In this document: positions 63,140 to 64,000 of the stretch, one piece after another
Layout: each line of letters begins with the position of its first letter
Numbering within the stretch: position 1 is the first letter of the stretch
NCBI GenBank assembly: GCA_023443045.1
Contig: JAEZWK010000023.1
Location: 19,797 to 83,796, forward strand
Direction of reading: 5' to 3'
DNA: 64,000 nucleotides
Origin: Bacillota bacterium
GTDB lineage: Bacteria > Bacillota_A > Clostridia > Tissierellales > Peptoniphilaceae
Notes under the pieces: generated by a model
The model's database searches: none
Seen by the model: only the letters and a program-made list of their open reading frames with translations
What the model was told of the DNA's origin: nothing
Made by a program: the position numbers and the translations under genes

Positions 63140-63862
63140 ATGATTAATATCAAGAAACTGCCCCACAATCACAGCAAAAATACAAATCATTTTTTAAATA
63201 AAATTTTAGATAATGATGTATTTAATAGTGTCTCTGATTTGCTAAAAATAATGAGCGACGGAAAAAGGCTACAAATTTTTTGGTTATTATGCCACACTGA
63301 AGAATGTTTGATAAATATATCTTCTGCAATGGAAATGACAAGCCCTAATGTATATCACCATTTAAAAATACTAAAAAATGCTGGTCTTGTAATAAATAGA
63401 CGTATCCGAAAAGAGGTCTATTATACCGCAGCAAAAACAAATAGAACTAAAATTTTACACGAAATGATTGAAAATATGATTGAATTTCATTGTCCATCAG
63501 ATAAGAGCTTTAATAAAAAAATTGATTATGATTCCCAAATTGAAAAAGTCCATGAAATTCATTCTCTGTTAATATCAGATTTGAGCAAGCAATATACGAT
63601 AAATCAACTTTCAGAAAAATTTAATATAAACCAAACAACCTTAAAAACAACTTTCAAAACTGTTTTTGGTCAAAGTATTGGTAGATATATGCAGAAGCAC
63701 AAAATAAAAATTGCCATGGAATATTTATCTACTACAAATTTAAGCATACAAGAAATTTCTAAAATTGTGGGATATAAAAATGCCAGCAAATTTACCTATA
63801 CATTTAAAAAATTGACAGGAATTATCCCCAAAGAATATAGAAAAATGAATAGTTTAAATTAA
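63140..63862 (+). CDS. ArsR-AraC fusion transcription regulator
   Basis: A 240-residue regulator with two different DNA-binding domains. Residues about 30-115 are an ArsR/SmtB winged helix: MSDGKRLQIFWLL, TSPNVYHHLKILKNAGLV, and a CHTEECLINI stretch where metal-sensing ArsR proteins have ELCVCD. Residues about 150-238 are an AraC helix-turn-helix pair: NQLSEKFNINQTTLKTTFKT and IQEISKIVGYKNASKFTYTF, ending PKEYRK. AAGGAG directly abuts the ATG with no spacer, which is unusual. It is divergent from the Zn/Cd ATPase, so a metal-responsive role is likely but inferred. Confidence 0.82.
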   Translation: MINIKKLPHNHSKNTNHFLNKILDNDVFNSVSDLLKIMSDGKRLQIFWLLCHTEECLINISSAMEMTSPNVYHHLKILKNAGLVINRRIRKEVYYTAAKTNRTKILHEMIENMIEFHCPSDKSFNKKIDYDSQIEKVHEIHSLLISDLSKQYTINQLSEKFNINQTTLKTTFKTVFGQSIGRYMQKHKIKIAMEYLSTTNLSIQEISKIVGYKNASKFTYTFKKLTGIIPKEYRKMNSLN

Positions 63863-63875
63863 AAAGACGTAATAT

Positions 63876-64000
63876 TGTACTGCCCCCTTAAATCCGGACA
63901 CGGAAATAAGGGGGTATTTTAATGAAAAAAATAACATACGAAGAGAAATTAAAAATAGTAAAAGAAAACCAAGAAGGATATGGACTAATATATCTATCCA
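63876..64000 (+). mobile_element. Left end of an IS3-family-like insertion sequence
   Basis: TGTACTGCCCCCTTAAATCC at 63876 looks like a terminal inverted repeat. It is followed by a transposase-like frame that the window edge cuts. CCCCCTTA (63883-63890) pairs with TAAGGGGG (63907-63914). The right end is outside the window, so the family call rests on the end sequence and the first 26 residues. Confidence 0.65.
63922..64000 (+). CDS. Transposase OrfA-like protein, N-terminal fragment
   Basis: Only the first 26 codons are present, MKKITYEEKLKIVKENQEG and onward. This matches the helix-turn-helix start of IS3/IS150-type OrfA proteins, which often begin (K)xYxxExKLxIVKxxxEG. AAGGGGG before the ATG serves as ribosome binding site and is also one arm of the inverted repeat. 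The rest lies beyond the window. Confidence 0.65.
   Translation, partial: MKKITYEEKLKIVKENQEGYGLIYLS

Overview
The window looks like chromosome from a low-GC Gram-positive anaerobe (Bacillota). The DNA is AT-rich, most genes have AGGAGG ribosome binding sites, and promoters are TTGAAA/TTGACA-17-TATAAT. S-layer homology domains, secreted 'stalk-domain' (copper-amine-oxidase-N-like) proteins, a complete glycine cleavage operon and a selenouridine synthase together suggest the Tissierellia/Peptoniphilaceae, perhaps Parvimonas-like. That placement is inference. No rRNA, tRNA, CRISPR array or prophage was seen.

Layout. 1-2.6 kb: a truncated purine/xanthine permease and a divergent EamA transporter. 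2.7-9.0 kb: purE-F-M-N-H plus an AzgA/PbuG permease, read leftward behind a ykkC-class riboswitch best read as the PRPP type. PurF lacks the usual N-terminal cysteine. 9.1-17.6 kb: a secreted stalk-domain protein, two tandem YitT membrane proteins and gcvT-H-PA-PB-lpdA. 17.8-21.6 kb: rplM-rpsI, mnmH, two tandem paralogous membrane proteins and a 0.7 kb AT-rich gap. 21.6-30.0 kb: an accessory locus with a HAD phosphatase, a two-gene exporter-fold ABC transporter, a one-module NRPS (A-PCP-C) and an MFS transporter. 30.2-44.0 kb: the S10-spc-alpha ribosomal protein cluster as one leftward unit, without map or rpsD, behind a ~200-nt leader. 44.1-56.2 kb: surface and uptake genes, namely a stalk-domain protein, a sulfatase-like/GDPD fusion, a five-gene peptide/nickel-type ABC importer, and a 1489-residue papain-like protease with leucine-rich repeats and S-layer domains. 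56.4-60.9 kb: a compact class III lanthipeptide locus (LanKC, ABC transporter and a 42-residue precursor). 61.0-63.9 kb: a Zn/Cd-type P-type ATPase and a divergent ArsR-AraC fusion regulator. 63.9-64.0 kb: the left end of an IS3-like insertion sequence.

How the genes fit together. The purine block pairs de novo synthesis with two purine permeases and a substrate-sensing leader. The glycine cleavage operon supplies one-carbon units that purine synthesis (PurN, PurH) consumes. The protease may feed the peptide importer transcribed just upstream of it. The two secondary-metabolite loci are the best candidates for undescribed systems. The lanthipeptide precursor is easy to miss: its start overlaps the transporter stop, it has an ILKLQ leader motif, and its core carries two SxxSxxC units of the labionin type.
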